A stretch of DNA of 6,473 nucleotides from assembly GCA_021767985.1 (NCBI GenBank), contig JAASSH010000131.1, forward strand, positions 1 to 6,473, in the 5' to 3' direction. Below the pieces are notes generated by a model. The model searched no databases and had not been told where the DNA came from. It saw only the letters and a program-made list of their open reading frames with translations. Each line of letters opens with the position of its first letter. Position 1 is the first letter of the stretch. The position numbers and the translations under genes are program-made. Of the stretch, positions 5,869-6,473 are shown in pieces. The stretch comes from Gammaproteobacteria bacterium. Its GTDB lineage: Bacteria > Pseudomonadota > Gammaproteobacteria > GCA-001735895.

Positions 5869-6333
5869 CTAGGGCACACGCTCCCACAGCCCGGTATCCT
5901 TGAGCGCGGTGATGCATTGCTGGCTGACCTGGGATTCGTTGGCTTTGAGGCACTTCAGCAGGCGGCCTTTACCGGGTTGAACGTCGAGACAATGCTTGTC
6001 GGCATCCGCTTCGCAGGCGCTGACCGAGTATTCCACTGCGGCGATACCGGTATTGATCGCGAGCCTCGCCTCGAGCACGCCCTGCTTGCACTGCGGCGTT
6101 AACTGGGCCTCGTAGGCCGACAGGCACATGAAGATTTTTTCCGAGTTTTTCCCGAGACCCGGGCAATGCTGTTTTACATCTTCACCGCAACCCTTCACCG
6201 AGGCGTTAATGGTAATGGTGCCCTGTTTCAGTTTTTCGGCCAGTGGTTTGCCCGTCTCCTGCGCGGAAACACCGAAGGAGAGCATCGTTAGTAACGCGAA
6301 CAACAAGCAGATATTACGGAATAGAGGTTTCAT
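5869..6333 (-). CDS. Exported cysteine-rich protein with two GLG1-type repeats
   Basis: This 154-residue protein has a Sec signal (MKPLFRNICLLFALLTMLSF, cleaved after VSA at 24). The mature part has exactly eight cysteines in two repeats: C49, C57, C70, C82 and C107, C115, C128, C140. Both have the spacing C-x7-C-x12-C-x11-C. The second reads ACEADADKHC, PGKGRLLKCL, then SQVSQQC. This is the pattern of the cysteine-rich GLG1 repeat (Cys_rich_GLG1), known from the eukaryotic Golgi glycoprotein GLG1 and found in bacterial exported proteins of unknown function. The even, paired cysteines imply disulfides formed in the periplasm. The start is supported by AGGA six bases upstream of ATG. A 203-bp gap with a possible operator separates it from the next gene, so it is probably a separate transcript. 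Confidence 0.85.
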   Translation of the reverse strand: MKPLFRNICLLFALLTMLSFGVSAQETGKPLAEKLKQGTITINASVKGCGEDVKQHCPGLGKNSEKIFMCLSAYEAQLTPQCKQGVLEARLAINTGIAAVEYSVSACEADADKHCLDVQPGKGRLLKCLKANESQVSQQCITALKDTGLWERVP

Positions 6334-6339
6334 GTTTTA

Positions 6340-6343
6340 TCCT
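6340..6343 (-). promoter_or_regulatory. Ribosome binding site of the GLG1-repeat protein
   Basis: On the minus strand, AGGA is followed by TAAAAC and ATG at 6333. The remaining 130 bases up to the window end hold no gene or promoter I can defend; a lone TAAAAT (-10-like) lies on the minus strand near 6385-6390. Confidence 0.6.
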
Positions 6344-6473
6344 GGGAACTGGGACGCTCGTGGCGTTGGTTGGAAAAGCCCAGTATTTTACACATTTAAC
6401 GGTACCGGTCTTGATAAAATCGTTTGATATCGGCCCTTTCGATCCAGCTGAAATGTCTCTACCACCGAATTTC

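Overview
The window looks like a chromosomal segment of a free-living Gram-negative proteobacterium, most likely a gammaproteobacterium. This rests on the moderately high GC, several genes for Sec-exported and outer-membrane proteins, an AraC/OruR-type regulator, and REP-like palindromes of the GATTCCCGCTTTCGCGGGAATGAC type. No rRNA, tRNA, CRISPR array or intact transposase was found. The species cannot be named from the sequence alone.

Layout. Positions 1-1292 (minus) encode an exported amidohydrolase of the imidazolonepropionase-like/dipeptidase group; only its last few codons are missing, cut by the window edge. A 227-bp intergenic region separates it from a divergent AraC-family regulator (1520-2548, plus). 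Between that gene and the convergent YbaY-like gene (2753-3202, minus) lie two tandem ~85-bp inverted-repeat units resembling REPINs. The 5' end of the YbaY-like gene is built from a 39-bp tandem repeat that also forms a strong hairpin (3149-3265). Next, all on minus, is a compact three-gene operon: a neuromedin-U-like outer-membrane protein (5665-4814), a small Kazal-type protease-inhibitor lipoprotein (4817-4563, ATGA overlap) and an OprB-family porin (4544-3273). Upstream, again on minus, is an exported cysteine-rich GLG1-repeat protein (6333-5869).

The most interesting signal is regulatory. The motif ATTTTGCGACAAT occurs twice, exactly 41 bp apart, between the amidohydrolase and the AraC gene. 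A near-identical 18-bp copy (TTGCCATTTTGTGACAAT) lies 61 bp upstream of the three-gene operon, over 4 kb away. A second block, CCCCAAAYGG, follows at nearly the same distance at both loci. I infer that the AraC regulator controls itself and/or the amidohydrolase together with the porin/Kazal operon, giving a candidate envelope regulon that pairs an exported dipeptidase-like hydrolase with two outer-membrane barrels and a surface protease inhibitor. The grouping is inference; the repeats are directly visible.
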